This document shows positions 63,924 through 64,000 of a DNA stretch of 64,000 nucleotides, piece by piece. The DNA lies in contig JAOAEQ010000015.1 of NCBI GenBank assembly GCA_026416715.1, positions 16,390 to 80,389 of the forward strand. The letters run 5' to 3'. A program made the position numbers and the translations under genes. Positions within the stretch are counted from its first letter, which is position 1. Every line of letters begins with the position of its first letter. The notes beneath the pieces were generated by a model. The model ran no database searches. It was not told the origin of the DNA and saw only the letters and a list, made by a program, of their open reading frames with translations. Origin of the DNA: a bacterium. GTDB lineage: Bacteria > UBP4 > UBA4092 > JAOAEQ01.

Positions 63924-64000
63924 GTGGTGAGCCCCGAACGGGGCGGCTGCATCTAGCCCAGCAACAAAGGAAGTTATTGCAAATGTTCAACCGTCCCTGA
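63924..64000. repeat. Second copy of part of the REP-like cluster, cut by the window edge
   Basis: These 77 bases equal 62363-62439 except for one base (C at 63950 against A at 62389). Offset 1561 bases, same orientation. The copy continues past the window, so its true length is unknown. Confidence 0.95.

Overview
This window comes from a Gram-negative (two-membrane) bacterium of moderate to low GC content, most likely an uncultured lineage. The diderm evidence is an LptE-like lipoprotein, an ABC-type polysaccharide exporter with its glycosyltransferases, an L,D-transpeptidase and several secreted proteins. Start codons include GTG and TTG, and many genes lack a clear Shine-Dalgarno sequence. 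I cannot name the phylum from the sequence alone. No phage, transposase gene or CRISPR array is visible; the accessory character lies in unusual gene fusions and dispersed non-coding repeats.

Left part (1-20 kb, mostly minus strand): a truncated M1-type aminopeptidase, a CE7-type esterase, a small unknown protein, a plus-strand GAF/degenerate HD-GYP protein, a complete pstSCAB phosphate transporter and an Rrf2/IscR-type regulator. Then comes a long minus-strand unit under a well-preserved FMN riboswitch: ribD-ribE-ribBA-ribH, followed by nusB, holA, a very large sensor Ser/Thr kinase and an LptE-like lipoprotein.

Middle part (20-35 kb): divergent from the rib promoter is a short polysaccharide operon (two GT4 glycosyltransferases and a polyprenyl-phosphate sugar-1-phosphate transferase) that converges on accBC. 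After an AT-rich gap come an IspH-UbiA fusion, surE, pcm, a YqaA-like membrane protein, tRNA-Pro, acylphosphatase, ribF, another GT4 enzyme and a fused NapH/NapG-like polyferredoxin.

Polysaccharide export region (34.9-44.3 kb): Wzm-type permease, Wzt-type ATPase with a C-terminal cargo-binding domain, a coiled-coil methyltransferase resembling a chain-length-setting cap enzyme, two glycosyltransferase genes (one fused to a methyltransferase and a beta-sandwich domain) and a GT-C-like membrane protein. Together they suggest an ABC-dependent O-antigen or similar glycan whose chain is terminated by methylation and recognised by Wzt.

Right part (44.3-64 kb): L,D-transpeptidase, a 23S/16S rRNA pseudouridine synthase, tRNA-Val, a histone-deacetylase-like hydrolase, a very large amidase with inserted golvesin-like modules, argJ with an unusual insertion, a two-gene nucleotidyltransferase module behind a strong promoter with duplicated operators, three secreted proteins, a DUF2284 protein, miaB, a diguanylate cyclase, HAD and Nudix hydrolases, a cluster of palindromic repeats, and a SIMPL protein.

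The most promising items are the inverted-topology receptor kinase, the IspH-UbiA fusion, the nucleotidyltransferase pair with its paired operators, the methyltransferase with a duplicated coiled-coil segment, and the polyferredoxin whose fusion joint looks like former intergenic repeat DNA.
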